Numbered from the stretch's first letter, positions 1 through 12,630 are shown. The stretch: DNA of 64,000 nucleotides from Parus major (GCF_001522545.3 NC_031768.1:82555769-82619768); one strand, 5' to 3'. A program made the numbers and translations. The notes: a model not told the origin generated them from the sequence alone.

Positions 1-3000
1 TCTTATTTAGATAAGCTTTATAAAATGCAGTAGATCTTTAGGGATTTATAAAAAAATTGAATTGTGTAGAAAAAGTTCTCAGATGGCATAGCTAAAATAA
101 TCCAACTATGAAAGGCAGGAAGAATTAGTTGCTTTTTCAAATCATAAAAAATAAGTTTCATGAAAGAAAAATATCAAAATAAGAAATTGAAGGCATCTTG
201 GTGTTTAGCTGTAGTTTGGCTGTCATATTTTTGGAGTTTTCTAGTAAAAGCAAAGGTCTACAGAAGAAGTTAAGCAAAAAAATAAATTACATCCTAATGC
301 CAGGTAGGTAATTTTGTATTTTTGTACTTCACTACTGCCTGCTGACAAACTTACATATTCCTGTCATTAGAAAGGGAAAGTTCTTGCTTTAGTGCTGTTT
401 TTGATTTCAAGTTCAGTCATAGGTCGTAAAGTCACCAAACACTTGGCTGAATGGGGAGCAAAAAGTGCTGAGAGGCCTAGCTAGCATGGTTTTCCTCTAG
501 TCTGGAGCTTAGAGAGAGAGGAGAAAAAGTCTAGTTTTTAGTTCTACTTTTCATGTTAAATTTTGACCCTGCCTGGAGGCTTCAACAAAGCAATAATGCT
601 TATCCATTACTGAAAGCTCATGGTGACTCCAAGAGTTTTCATCTGGGTTGCAATAATGCCTTGCATATTCTGTGAAATAAATAGAAGGATATTAGATAAC
701 ATACTTGTTATTTAAGTCTGTCACTTTGAATCTCCTGTGCAAATATTGTCTAAGATTCTTGTTTTCAGGCTAAATAATTTCTTGTACTGTAAGCATCATT
801 TAAATAAACTAAACCAATCCAGACAAAAAGCCACCCTGGTAACACTAGGAAAGCTCTCAATCTTCTCTGCTGTATTAAACAATGAATGCCAAAGAAGTAA
901 AATGGGTAAAGGATGATCTTTAGTACTGGGGTAGAAGTATTTAGAACCATTAAATAGGAGCAATTGAAATATGTCCTTCCAGATAGCTTGGATGTTATTT
1001 TTAGACCCACTCCTGCTATATTGAAAGGTAAGAGGGAAATCACTGTCTGTAACGCTGTATTGTATATTTAAAATCTAAGTTCCCTGTGCCATGGTCAGTG
1101 TCTTGATGAAAATTATGCAGTGTCTTATGGTGTGGGACTTTTCTCAGAAAATTACCTGGCATTTGAACCTTTACATTTATCTATAGACACATATCCTAAA
1201 ATAACACTCCTCTCCCTGAGGAGGAAGCAGTGGCAGAAACTACATGAACTTACTATAATCCTCTTCCCCTCTCTTCCTCCACTGCTGGGAGAGAGAAGGT
1301 ATAGAATAAGGAATAAAGAGAAGGAGGGAGGAGTGAAGGGAAGGCATTTTAAAGATTTTGTTTTCTTCTCATTATCCTTCTCTGATTTTGACTGGTAAAA
1401 AATTCCATTAACTTCCCCAAGTTGAGTCTGTTTTACCCAGTGTGGTAATTGGTGAGTGATCTCTTCCTGTTCTTATCCCAACCCATGAGTCTTTTGTTAT
1501 ATGCTTTGTTCCCTGTCCAGCTGAGGAGGGGAAAAATAAAATGCCTTTTGTAGGCACCTGACTTCCAGCCAAGGTCAAACCACCATGGAGTGCAATACCT
1601 TTTCCTCAAACATAAGTATGTTTGAAGAAGAGAAGTGGCAATGGTGGGGGATGGATTAAATTAAAAAGGAAATGTATATATACTAAGAAAGAACTTATCT
1701 GCCAGATGTCTACTTGGACTTGCAGCATGTGATTTACATTCTGACTGTGACAAGTAAATTTAAAAATCTGTGAAGTAAAAAACTGTAACAAATTTCCTGC
1801 TTTTTTTCTATGAAAAAGTGCTTATTTCCTGATTGACTGAGTTCACTAAATAGTGCTGAGTCACATACCTGAAAGAGGGTGCAGCCCTGAATTTGTAGTT
1901 GATATGAAGCTATTGTGAGAAGATAATTGCTTCTAACAAAGGAATAACATTTGCTCTTAATTTCAGTTTGCTTCTAGTAGAGCAAATTCATGTAAGACAT
2001 CTAACCATGGCCATTCTCTATGGAGCCAGAATTAAGCCCTTGTCAATAAAGTTTTGAATTTATTGCTTTCCTGGTGCTAATGATGGAAGAAGGTTATAAT
2101 ATCATAAATTAATCCTAATTATGAACTGCCAAATCATGAATTCATGGTCATGCTTAATTCAGTATTACGTTCACTATTGCAGTGAATTGTCCAGATTCCA
2201 GTTCAACACTTAGGCCCTACCTGAAATCTGTGAATTACTGAGATTCATTGTATGTTAAATTAAGTGCCTTCTATAGTACCTGTCTGGGTAGGAGGCTCCA
2301 GTGACTGGAACTGGACTATAAATTATTTTTTCTGATGGATTGTAAACTGTATGAGTAATGTGTGTAAGAATAAAAATTTTTATCTTTGTGTTCATTAAGT
2401 TTACTTATGTTACATTACTAAACCAATTTTTTTGCCAATTTAGTTTGTTTCATTTTAAACACACCTTTAAGTGCTCCCAGAAAGAATTGTTTGTTGTTTT
2501 TTTTCCCAAATTTATAGTTATTTTATTTAAAATAACACTTTGGATTAGCAAGAAGCTAATGAAAGCATATTGTTTAATGACTTCTAAAAGTTCACAAATT
2601 ATGTATATTGTCTAAGGAGCCTTCATTCAGTTTCCTCTTTATTCAGATGAGTTTTAAAAAAGACAGTTCTAGTTAGTGGTTCCACACTTTCTTGTAAATC
2701 CTTAATTTTTGTTCTTGTTCTCCTTAATTTTTGAGGTATTTTTTCAGTCATCCATTATTAACACTGAAGTATTACATTATCTTTTCACTTTATATAGGTC
2801 ATAATTTTTACCAATTTTTGAAATTAACTTAAATTCATTAAATAAATTAAATAAGTTTTCATACTTGGATTCTGATTCTGAGAGAAATCTTAGAAAATAT
2901 TATATTCTGTTGGAAAGAGAGCATGGCCATGTTGGGAAGATACATGATGTACTCTTTGGATTGCTAATAAATACATAACTTCCCAAGAATTCATGAACCT

Positions 3001-4670
3001 CATAAAATGCATGTTGGTCTGTAACTGTAGAATTTAGTTGACCAAAAGCATTTCCAAAAGACCATAAATTGGCCTTTGACATTAGATCTTTGAAATCCTG
3101 GAAAAGATTTTATTGTGAATTGATGTTATTGTTTGCACATGAACCCTTCAGTGTTTACTCTCATCCAGAGGAACATTTTAGCTCTCCCTCCTTTCTCAGA
3201 CATGTCACATGATCTTGTAGAAAACCATAACACAGGGCTGCATTAGTTTCCTGAAGACTTGAAAATCTCAGTCTGGAAATAACATGCCACTGCAGATGAA
3301 TTCATCCTGCTGATTACGGACAGGCAACATGGGAGACAGATGTGATAGCTTAGAGCAGAATGTTCCCTGGTGTATAATGCGGTGATAAAATGTGGAACAC
3401 TTATGATATTTGTTAAGAAATATGAGATTTTTTTTTTTTCCCCTAAGGCAATGAAGGAGCTCTCCTGGCTGCCTAAGTGATAAGTTTTTTCAATATCACT
3501 AGACAATAAAACACTGGCAACTGCACAATAAATATCCTCTCCAGGTATTAGTTCTACTGAAATTAACCCTTGCAGCTTTTCAACAACCCTACTGCTGCTG
3601 AAGAATGACAGACAAATTGAATACAACATAGGTTCCTTCAGCAGTCAATCAAAGTTAAAGAAAAGCACTCTGCTATGGAGGGATATACGTGTACAATTTG
3701 TGTCTCTGAACCATATTCTTGTAGAGTATCTGTAGTTGTGACTGTCTGTCATAACTGAAAGAGGGATGCTTTTCAGATTTTCTATGATTGTATGTTATGG
3801 TTTAATGCCCCAGGTTTTGGTTTTTATGTTTTAATAATTTACTCTTCAGTGTTTCAAAAGCCATGTGTTTTTTCTCAGTAAAATGTGGAAAATACAGTTA
3901 AAACTTATCTTGACCATCCCTCATAAATGATGCAGACATTCTTGGCCATAATCTATAAGGATTTCAGTGCAATTTTTTCTCCCTTCTGATATGTCATTTA
4001 GATTTTTTATTATAGCTGCCATATTTCTTGGTATATGCATGTTTCAGATTGTCATCCATCAATAATGCATATATTTCTGATCAGATTAAGCATTTTGCTT
4101 TCATTAGAGAGGACTGTTGAACGTTCATGAATGAGCTGGATGGTTTTGTGTGTCAGCTCTCTGCTTCTTATTACCACCTCAGTTCATGAGCAAACCTTAC
4201 AGATACATGTCTAAGAGAAACCAGAGGCACTCATGCACATACACAATGCCAATTTATTGTGTTTAATCTGAAAACTCTTCAGTCTTTCCCTTGGAATCTA
4301 TAAATTATCAATAATATGTTGGTAGTTGTGTTTTGTATTTTACTTCCATAGAGAGCCCTAGGGAATAGCCAGGTCCTGTACTGGACAGGTGACTGAAAAG
4401 CTCCTTTGCAGTCCTGACAGAGGGTCATCAGCCACTTGCACACTTGGGAATAGGAAACAAAGATAATCCTTTCACTAGTAGAAAGCCTTTAAAATAATCC
4501 TTTGAAATTGATAAAAGTTGTGTTCATAAACATGGCCCAACCATTTGTAACATATGTTAAATGCAGGTTCCTTTCAAAATATAGCTAATATTTTCATATA
4601 TGCATAAAAATCTAATTTCAGTTTCAGTTTCTGAGATCCCTTTTTGAGGTGTGTTATATTAGAACCCTGT
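1..4670. other. Unique non-coding DNA, no gene recognised
   Basis: This stretch is AT-rich and broken by stops in all frames. The open frames at 765-1043, 1120-1398 and 3243-3629 are short, carry no domain I recognise, and show no matching splice-site or start context. A short T run lies near 3427. I see no interspersed repeat I can name. Confidence 0.6.
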
Positions 4671-4674
4671 TACA

Positions 4675-4780
4675 TATTATTATTCTTATTTGTATTATGG
4701 TAGAGTATTGTCAAAACACAGATCAGAGCCTGATTGTATCATGTGCTTTGGAAACACAGTAACTGAGATAACATCTTGCC
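4675..4780 (+). repeat. Ancient amniote interspersed repeat, degenerate copy
   Basis: The stretch starts with TTATTATT followed by TTTGTATTATGGTAG. It continues through a diverged 'GATCAGAGCC...GTGCTTTGGAAACACAG' portion and a 'CTTGCCAGACAGATGG' portion. This order matches, with many changes, a repeat I recall as common in turtle, crocodile and bird DNA (TTTGTATTATGGTAG, then GTGCTAGGCACTGTACAAACACA, then AAGACAGTCCCTGCC). The family name is not certain. The copy is old and non-coding. Confidence 0.45.
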
Positions 4781-4983
4781 AGACAGATGGGTTGGTTATT
4801 CACTGAATCCACTGTTCATCTCTATTTCTTCATAGTTTTGCTTCCATTTCAAAATATGTATGAAAAAACTGGGAAAAGTTCAGAGAAGGACAAAGCAGAT
4901 GTTGAAAGTAGTGTCTTCCACAGGTAGAAGAGCAAAACATGTTGGATGGACACAGAGTGTCTTTCACTGAAGAGAAAAAAAAA

Positions 4984-5003
4984 TTAGCTTTTAGAAAAGC
5001 TAA
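4984..5003. repeat. Short perfect inverted repeat
   Basis: Nine bases (TTAGCTTTT) are followed by a 2-base spacer and their exact reverse complement (AAAAGCTAA). It is AT-rich, and such short hairpins are expected by chance in this amount of sequence. Confidence 0.6.
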
Positions 5004-7464
5004 AAATATCAGAAAAAGATAGGTGGAAAAGAGATGCCTTATTGAATCTTTGGCCTCTGTGATATTGAAATTTTGATTCGTCACAAGAGGTGGTTGTGCA
5101 AAGGAGCTCTACCCCAAGTTATATTTTGGATGCTAAAAGTTGACGTGAGATCAAGGACTCACTAGACAGATTCCTGGAATAAAACCCTGTGCAGAGTATA
5201 AAAACAAAGATAAAAGCCGCTGAACTAGAATGGTTTGGAAGGGGTGAGAATGTTTTTGGGAAATGTTTCTCCAAGTCTTTTCTATTCATGTTGCTCTGCA
5301 GTAAGCACTTGTAAAGCTAAGATGTTAAGATAGACAGATTTTTGGTATAACCTGTTATGGGATCTTGTGCGTCTACTGATAGTACAAACATACTTGTTGG
5401 CTTCTTTAAACAGAATACCTAACTTAAATAAATAAATTTTTTGTTATGAACCTTACTTTTAACATTCCAGCACTCAGCAGGACCTTAAACACCTGCTTAG
5501 TGTTAAGCCTGTGATTAGTCAGTTAAAAGAAGCAGAGATGTTCAGCAAGCTAGCTTTATTGCAGTGAAAGAGGTTGTCTGAAATAAAATCAGTAGAAGGA
5601 AGTAAAAAATAATTAAAAATTGTTTCTGGATTCCAATTGTATGGTGATGCAAACAAGATTCCATGGAGAAAGCCAGGGGATTTACTCCAGGACAGTGATT
5701 CTGAACAGGCTCTCGCTTTCTCTGCAGGGTGAGCGATGACAGCTTATTGCTGGATAAAATTGTGCTTGCAGGAAACTGCTACTCACAGAGCAACTGGTGC
5801 ACAAAATAAATCCACACCCTACTTCATCTCCTGGTTACATGTGTATATAGTCCTAGCTGAGAGAGATTTTCTCCAGAACTAGTGAGGAAAACAAACCTTT
5901 TGAGGAAAACCTTTTGAGGGAGTTTATGAATTTGCTACCTGTTCTACAGTCTGACATATTTCATTCTCTACTAGAATATATTACATATATTTTTATACAT
6001 GTATAAATTTGAAATGGAGAGGAAGCAATCTGAATTTATGTCCTGATCAAATTCACAGATTGTGGGAAGTACCCTGAATAAATCATGCGAGTTTTCCATA
6101 TTAATTTCATGCTAGCCCAACTACTGTAATATGTGATTGTTGTAATCACATTTCAGTGAGTATACCTAAGAAGCTAAAGAGGGAAGAGCCATAAAAGTCC
6201 TTGGACCACTATAATCCTTTTCCTACTCTGAAATAAAACTGTTAAAGCAATAGCTAAACCAGTTAATATACCAGCATTTTGTAATAGGGCAATCAGTAAA
6301 ACTAAACTACGAGTGTAATTTCTTGTTTCCAAGTAAAACACGCTACATCCACTGCATGTCCCATAAAGGATTTTAGTTGACAAATCTCAGTTTGACTGGG
6401 GGCAAAATAATTGTCTATTATTCTAGCTTGGGGCTGTTCTGCTTTAAAAATCAAATACTGATTCTGAAGAAACAGAGCAAGTAATTTTCTCTGAGAACAC
6501 AAGAGTTCCCACTGACAGTGGCTATTAAAAAGATTTAATGAAATCATCAGGAGTTGTTTGAAGCTGGTCTAGGTATATTTTTGTACTCGATCTCCACATC
6601 AATATTAATTTTTTAACACAGATGGAGGTTTTATTGGTACCCAAGGAAGGAAGTAGAAAAAGAAGTTTACTGGAACTTCAAATTACAAGCAGGGCACAAA
6701 GCTGATGGAAACAAGTGTGAAATTATACCTATGAAACATTATGAAAAATAGAATGCATTAAATACATATGCAAATAAAAGGGGATGATGGAAAACAATTG
6801 TGACCAATTCCTTCTATAGAAAATATATTTCTGTGACACCCATCTTCTTCATCATGTTTAAAGTCTGCCAGTCAAATCATTATAACCTCTATTTGAAGGT
6901 TTAATTATGTCTTGATTAAATCTGATCTCAAAATAAACAGTGCATAATTTCTGAGATTTGTGGGAAAAATATTGAAACATAAAATCTCAGAAAAAGATGC
7001 TTCAGGTCTTATCCATCTCCAGCTCAGGTCTTGTCTTTCTTGTCTTTTTGTCTCTCTTTTTTTTTTTTTTTTTTCCTTCTCTCATCAGTTAGATTTTATT
7101 GTTAATCTTTCTATTACAGAAAATTCTCATAAAATCTCAGAGTAAAAAATATCGTTTGAAAATTTATAGTACCTGTTTTGGTTCCACGGAAGGACCCTTT
7201 TTTTAATATAAAAAAATTAACCAAAAAAGTAAATATGAAGTGGTAGATTACATATATCACCTTGATCAGCAAATTGTAGGTTAGTGGCAATAAACAAATT
7301 TAGGGCTTTTGTAGGGGTACAAACTCAAAGTCCATTCATAGGAGATGAAAGGTCTTCCCAGGTTCACTTAAAGTAGCTGAAACCTATTTAAATACTCTGT
7401 GTGAGTTTCACTGGCATTTATTTATTGAATGCTATATCTGGGCATGTCAAAAATATTTTGAAGC
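5004..7464. other. Unique non-coding DNA, no gene recognised
   Basis: No gene or named repeat was seen. Small items are a local repeat of AACCTTTTGAGG near 5895-5925 and an 8-bp stem hairpin ATGTGATT/AATCACAT at 6131-6151. An 18-base T run lies at 7057-7074. Antisense open frames at 6174-6383 and 6302-6547 overlap each other and have no domain features. Confidence 0.6.
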
Positions 7465-7504
7465 TTAATGTTATAATGTTATGTTATATGTTAATGTTAT
7501 AATG
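7465..7504. repeat. Direct 14-bp repeat, TTAATG-rich
   Basis: TTAATGTTATAATG occurs exactly at 7465-7478 and again at 7491-7504, a 26-base period. The bases between are also built from ATGTTAT units. This looks like replication slippage. Confidence 0.7.
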
Positions 7505-7515
7505 CTGCAGTACTA

Positions 7516-7572
7516 TGCTTGTTTTATAGATGGGTAAGTTAGAAAAAGAGTTTAACCTCCAAGTTCTCAGAG
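7516..7572 (-). repeat. Possible MIR SINE fragment, antisense
   Basis: The run TTTTATAGATGGGTAAGTTAG, then AAAGAGTTTAACCTCC and AAGTTCTCAGAG, parallels the antisense MIR core. That core reads as 'TTTTACAGATG.GGAAACTGAGG', 'AGAGGTTAAGTAACTT' and 'AAGGTCACACAG'. The similarity is weak and judged by eye. Confidence 0.3.
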
Positions 7573-8480
7573 GACTCTTAAGTACTTGTATCCCATTTAG
7601 GCATCTCCATTCCTCTGAAAGAAACATTGAAGGTTTTGAGAGTTGTTTTAGCTAAAACTTCAAATGATCCTCAGTAGGAATAAGTAGGAATAAATATCTT
7701 GGAAAATCTACATCTAAAGATCTAGCTATGTGTTTTCAGGAGTGGGAATATAAAATTTTCATCACATTAAGCTGCCTTCCCATGCTAATTCAAAAATTAT
7801 TTAAATTAATGCCTTTCCAGAGATAGAAAGGAGGATGAAGAGTGATTGAATTGTTAACATGTGTTGAATCATTGATGTGGAACGAATGACCTTCTAAATA
7901 TAAATAAATTGAAGTATGCCTAGCCAGCAGAAGACTGTGTCTGAATTGAATCTGGGTGATCTCATTTTCATCAATTTCTGTCGGAGGCACCAAACTAAGG
8001 GTGGATGGTGTTTTCTCCTATGGACTAAAATTCATTTGTGCAGGAGTTTCAGTGGATAAAAGTAAATTTATCAGCACAAGGACAAGAAATACACAATTTA
8101 TCACCAAAAGGACATTCTTGAGAATGACAAGAAAGACTCTGCTGATGGCAAATATCAATAGTACCATAGGACACCCTTTCCTCTGTCCTGAAATAAAAAA
8201 AAAAAACCCTAAGGAGAAAGTATACTGAAATAAGTTAGAAAAAATGCTATGAAAGAAAAAAGAATAGGTGAATATGAATTTTTGTGTTATGTGCATGCAG
8301 AATTTTCAAGACAAGTATGATTTCATGATCCAAAAGCAATTTCAAAAATGTTTTGTAGAAAAGGCATGCTCCCAGTAGTAGACAAACCAAAATACCAAAG
8401 AGGTTTGCAAACTGCTTGTGAAGGAGAGACACAGCACAAAATCTCACCTTCCCCACCTACCCAGCTCAAGTTGTCAGATA
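7573..8480. other. Unique non-coding DNA, no gene recognised
   Basis: Overlapping open frames on both strands (7790-7993, 7956-8228, 8018-8296) are mirror images of one stop-poor patch and have no domain signature. Nothing else was identified. Confidence 0.55.
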
Positions 8481-8485
8481 TATGT

Positions 8486-8635
8486 CTATATCCCTGGAAG
8501 TGTTCAAGGCCAGATTGGATAGGGGTCTGAGAAGCTTGATCTAAGGGAAGGTATCCCTGCCCATTGCATGGAGATCAGAACTTGATGATTTTTAAGGTCT
8601 GTTCTAACCAAAACCATTCCATGACTCCATGATCA
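8486..8635 (+). mobile_element. CR1 LINE, 3' end fragment
   Basis: The text runs in the order typical of the avian CR1 3' region: CCTGGAAGTGTTCAAGGCCA, then GATTGGATAGGGGTCTGAG, CTTGATCTAAGGGAAGGT, TTGATGATTTTTAAGGTC, and finally CATTCCATGACTCCATGATC. It is 5'-truncated, as most CR1 copies are. The terminal short tail repeat is decayed. It has no coding capacity. Confidence 0.88.
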
Positions 8636-8639
8636 TATA

Positions 8640-11630
8640 TAAACGAATGCGTAAAGCTCACGCTTGTAAGATTTTGTCTACTCGTATAAGAAATCAAAGC
8701 TACCATCTCTGGGAGCCAAAAATGTCTGTTTGGGAAAAACTATGAAGAAGCAGATACCATTGTCCTTTTGTGAAAATGATCTTGCATTCACAAAAGCTGC
8801 AGAGTATGACTGATTACAGTTGGCATAAGATTATGTAATATAGGAAAAGGCAAAAAAGAAAATAGAAGGAGCTGTAACTAGAGGTCACATAGAGATCAGG
8901 AGCCTACAGAAACAGTTGCTTGCAGCAGCTGGAAAGCCAGGCTGAAGGGCTTGGTAAAATTATGTGGCATTTGCTTTCTCTACTTGTCTTCCCACTCCTC
9001 CAATTCTGTTTATGTAATTTGAGAAATTGCCTTCCTTATTTTAACAAGACCCAGAAAATTTAACAATTTTCTTTATAGAAGGTTTTGTCTGGGGTTCCTT
9101 GTGTCAGTGAGATCTGAGAATCAACTGTACAGTAAAAAACTCTGTCTCTTGACATACAACATACAACTGTCTTCTCTCATGAGGGTTCTCTAATTAATAT
9201 TGTCTTTAAAAACAAATCACTTTAAGGATTTAATTAACACAGAGTACTGACATTTTTAGTTTAAGCTGAACCAGTCTCATCAATAAATGCTTTCATCATT
9301 TTTATTCTTTCTCCCTTTTTGCACTTACTCCTTGACAGTAAAATGATTTGTTTTTCCAATTTAACAAATAGGAAATGTAGTAAGTGATGCTTTGGATGTC
9401 CCTCTAAATATTTTTCTATTTAAGGAAAACACATCACATTCTGGGATCAGATATTTTATTTACTTTTAACTATTGTTTTAAGAATTTTTGCATAACAGAG
9501 GTACCTCTTCATAGATTATCCTGCTTTTTCAAATTCGCTCTTCCATTTATTCTCTAGTTTTCCAGAAAAAAGCTTTGGGTCTAGCATCTTTAATCCAGAT
9601 ACTACAGCTCTTAATTATCATTAAGATTACAAAGTACGAAGATCAGCTTTGTGTGAAAAGAAGATGAATAGGAATATTTCAATTGTTGTCCTTCAGATAC
9701 TGTGAATAAGGTTTCATTTCTCCATCATCCTTTAAAATAAAAAAGGGGAGGAAAAAGGCTTTTTCTGTTTTCTTGGAAATATTTTCAGCAGCTTATTAAC
9801 ATTGAGTCAGATTTCTCTTAAATATTTCTGCATGTCAATCTGTGATGCTGCTCTCAGTTCTAATATCTTCTGTGAGTCAGTCTCATCATCCATCTCACCC
9901 CACAGTAGCAAGTTCTACATCATCCACTGACCTTCCTTCTCTTTCCCTGGAAGCTTTTCATTTTAAACTGCAACATATTCTGCTTGTTTTGTCCATTCCC
10001 TTCCACGACTGCCCTTTCGTGGATACTTTCTTTCTGCCTTTGTGTTTCTTCCCTCTATGCCTGAACTGGGCATTGGTTCTCTTGGTCAGTCTGATTTTAC
10101 TTATTACTTTGTCTTTGACCCTTTGTTTGACCGTATTTGTTCTGATGCAATGATTGTCATTGCTGGGAGCTTTTTCCCAGACAGATTTGCTGTCCTTACT
10201 ATTAAGATGCATTTCTGCAGGGTGAAATCTTCCTCTCAGCAGTCTCTCCAGTCATGTAGGGTCAGACATCCCACAGCCCATCCTGTCAATTAATAAGGAA
10301 TCTCTAATGTTTCCAAATTTGCATGTAGATGCTGGAGTTTGAATTTCCTTCATTTGCACTGAGTTCTGGATCAGAAGAGACCCACAATAAGTCTCATACT
10401 GATATTCATACAGGCCACTGGACACCCCCTCATCACTCTTCTAGGAATTTAACCATTTTTGCAGACGGTACCAACCCATTCACTCCATTTACCTCACATT
10501 TATTGCTATTGAAGGTCCATTTTTTAAAATAAGACTTGGTAGCAATTCTTGGGTTCTCTCTAGGGGAGCTGGTTTTGCATTTGTTCATTTTTCTCATTTA
10601 CATCCTATTAATCTCTTTAAACTGGCTGGTGCCACTGCACTTTGTGAATTCTATGGCTAGGTAATAAGAAAGTACCATATTTCTAAACACATGCTGGTTA
10701 TTTATTAAACAATGTATTAAGGCATTTGGTGTCTCTCCTGTGCATACCAGCAAACTCTCCTTTTGGATCTCTGGTCCAGCCCCAGCTCTCATTGAGATGA
10801 TTACATTGAGATAAATGACTGAAAAAATAAGCTATTTCACATAGAGGGTTAGTCCTGCATCCCAACAGTCTTGTTGTTACTAGGAAATCATTCAATTTAG
10901 AATTTCATTTTGGTCAGTGTCATCTCATTACAGTTAATCGCATCCCAAAGTGGTAGTAAATTATTCTGTCACTCTTAATTTCAAGCACATCTCACTGCTG
11001 TTATTTAGGATATGTGTGCAGCAGTGTCATGGCTGTGGAGTTTTCTCAAGCTTGGACCAAGATGCAGTCCAAATGCCTTAATACAGCACTCTGTTCCAAA
11101 TATCATCCTTAATATATTCAAGACCCTCCCATGCAGGCAAAGCATTACAGAAATGGAACAATCAATATTTAGACTGTAAATCTAGCTGGTTTTACAGACT
11201 TGAAAATCTGTGGTTTATCTTATTTCTACATAATTTTATCACATGCTGATACTGGTGTAGGCTGAGACATTACGAGTAATGAGTAGTGGGAGACTGATTT
11301 GAAGGTTTTGAGACCTTAGTTTCAATTTGAATTTGGAATGAGGAGAAGCTGGAAGGCTGATGTGGTATGTTAAGTCCAACAATTCTAAAGGTGAGAAGAA
11401 GAGGTTATAGTTTCTGTCATCCCACAGTCTTCTCCAAGGACGTGTGAATCTGAGTTCTATTTCTAGCTCAAACACTAACCTTATACATCACTTTGAACAA
11501 CACATTTCACCTCTGGGATAGCTGTTCTCATATCCTTGGTCTGCCATATCCATTTAAAATGTTAACTATCCAGATAATGGTGAATTTATACCATAACCAA
11601 TGAAATTCTTTAAGCTGATAGTACAGCATC
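8640..11630. other. Unique non-coding DNA, no gene recognised
   Basis: The largest open frame (9842-10153, 103 codons) is rich in Ser, Leu and Phe. It reads like a pyrimidine-rich tract rather than a protein, and an antisense frame overlaps it at 9958-10212. No repeat family was recognised. Confidence 0.55.
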
Positions 11631-11634
11631 AAAT

Positions 11635-11740
11635 CCAACCAACCAACCAACCAAAACAAAACCCTCCGACCCCCCTACCCCCCAAAAAAACCCAAACAAA
11701 CAAAAAACCCCTACAAAACCAAAAATCCATCAAAAAGCCT
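11635..11740. repeat. CA-rich low-complexity tract with (CCAA)n
   Basis: Five CCAA units are followed by a C- and A-only stretch with runs of C and A, ending at CAAACAAACAAAAAACCCC. The last part overlaps the first copy of the direct duplication described at 11692-11800. Confidence 0.85.
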
Positions 11741-11800
11741 AGTCTTGAATTTTATTACAAGGTAAGAGCAGGAAGTGAAAACAACTTCGCAGTTTTTAAC
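11692..11800. repeat. Direct duplication, copy A (~110 bp)
   Basis: This segment matches 12522-12630 in the same orientation, offset by about 830 bases. Shared blocks in order are AACAAACAAAAAACCC, CAAAACCAAAAA.CCATCAAAAA, CTAGTCTTG, ATTTTATTACAAGG, CAGGAAGTGAAAACAACTTC and GTTTTTAA. The differences are scattered substitutions plus a small indel (GTAAGAG versus AAA) before CAGGAAG. Read on the minus strand it holds an AATAAAAT polyadenylation-like signal followed by a GT-rich tract. Confidence 0.85.
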
Positions 11801-12008
11801 ATGGCTTCTTGTATAATTTTTTTGCCATGACTTCAGAAGGATTGCCTTGTTGATGAATTACATTGATCTCTGCAAGAGTTTTTGTGAGTCTCTCATCTTG
11901 TTCTTCAAGGAGTTTCTTGAATCTGTCTGTCAAGACATTTGTCCTGAAGGGACACTTGTGGTTGGGTTCTTTTTCCCCCTTGGACTGAGACTGACGAGAG
12001 AGAGGCAA
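11796..12008 (-). other. 70-codon antisense open frame at LTR edge, uncertain
   Basis: The open frame reads as a highly charged, probably coiled-coil peptide (for example KKLLEEQDERLTKTLAEI) downstream, on the minus strand, of the polyadenylation-like signal of the adjacent LTR-like segment. That position would suit a leader or gag-proximal remnant of an endogenous retrovirus. The composition looks more protein-like than other frames here, but I cannot name a family. It could also be chance in an A-rich strand. No intact viral gene is present. Confidence 0.3.
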
Positions 12009-12512
12009 TTTTATCTTGTTCAGACTTGGTTGTTTATTCTTCTCTTACCTATATTACAGATATACAAAGTACAAGGAGCTATATACACTAAGATAGAAAG
12101 GTGAAAAATGGCTAACAAGGACTTCTTCAAGTTCTTTTATATGTCCATTTACCCAATTAACAAATTCCAAGAAAATTATTTTTCTTAGTGACCCAATGAC
12201 CAACACCTGTGTGCTGCACTGCGGCATCTTCTATCCAATCACTTCTTATTACCCAAAAATCCCTAGAAGATGAACAAAGAAGAAGGAAAAGAGACAATGC
12301 CCTAATTCCTCCATCTTGTCTTTTGTTTTCTAAACTAGTTCAAACTCTAACTTTTTCACCCAGTGACTTAAGAAAACTTTTTAATCTACACATTCACACT
12401 GAGTTTTTTTATTTAACTTTAGCAGTTTTCATGGTGTTATATGAAATTCAGTGCTTTATTGGATGTCAGAGCCAGGTATCAGAGATAAGGGCACGCACTA
12501 GGTGCATCTGAC
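11840..12512 (-). mobile_element. Endogenous-retrovirus LTR-like segment, antisense
   Basis: Read on the minus strand, a GA-rich upstream part leads to a TATA-like CATATAAAAGA (plus-strand TTTTATA at 12135-12141). About 100 bases later comes AATAAA (plus-strand TTTATT at 12033-12038). This U3-TATA-R-polyA layout is that of a retroviral LTR, and the wording resembles songbird LTRs I recall. TG...CA ends, target-site duplications and a primer-binding site were not found, so the limits are approximate. The copy is flanked by the direct duplication at 11692-11800 and 12522-12630. Confidence 0.6.
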
Positions 12513-12521
12513 TCCAATACC

Positions 12522-12630
12522 TCAAACAAACAAAAAACCCATGCAAAACCAAAAAGCCATCAAAAAAACTAGTCTTGCATTTTATTACAAGGAAACAGGA
12601 AGTGAAAACAACTTCACTGTTTTTAATCCT
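12522..12630. repeat. Direct duplication, copy B (~110 bp)
   Basis: This is the second copy of the segment at 11692-11800, in the same orientation and starting just beyond the LTR-like block. It lacks the (CCAA)n and poly-C part found next to copy A, so the duplicated unit begins at the CAAACAAACAAAAAACCC stretch. Confidence 0.85.

Noticed and set aside
9842..10153. 103-codon plus-strand open frame with hydrophobic C-terminus
   Set aside because: Pyrimidine-rich DNA explains the Ser/Leu/Phe composition. A long antisense frame overlaps it and no domain is visible.
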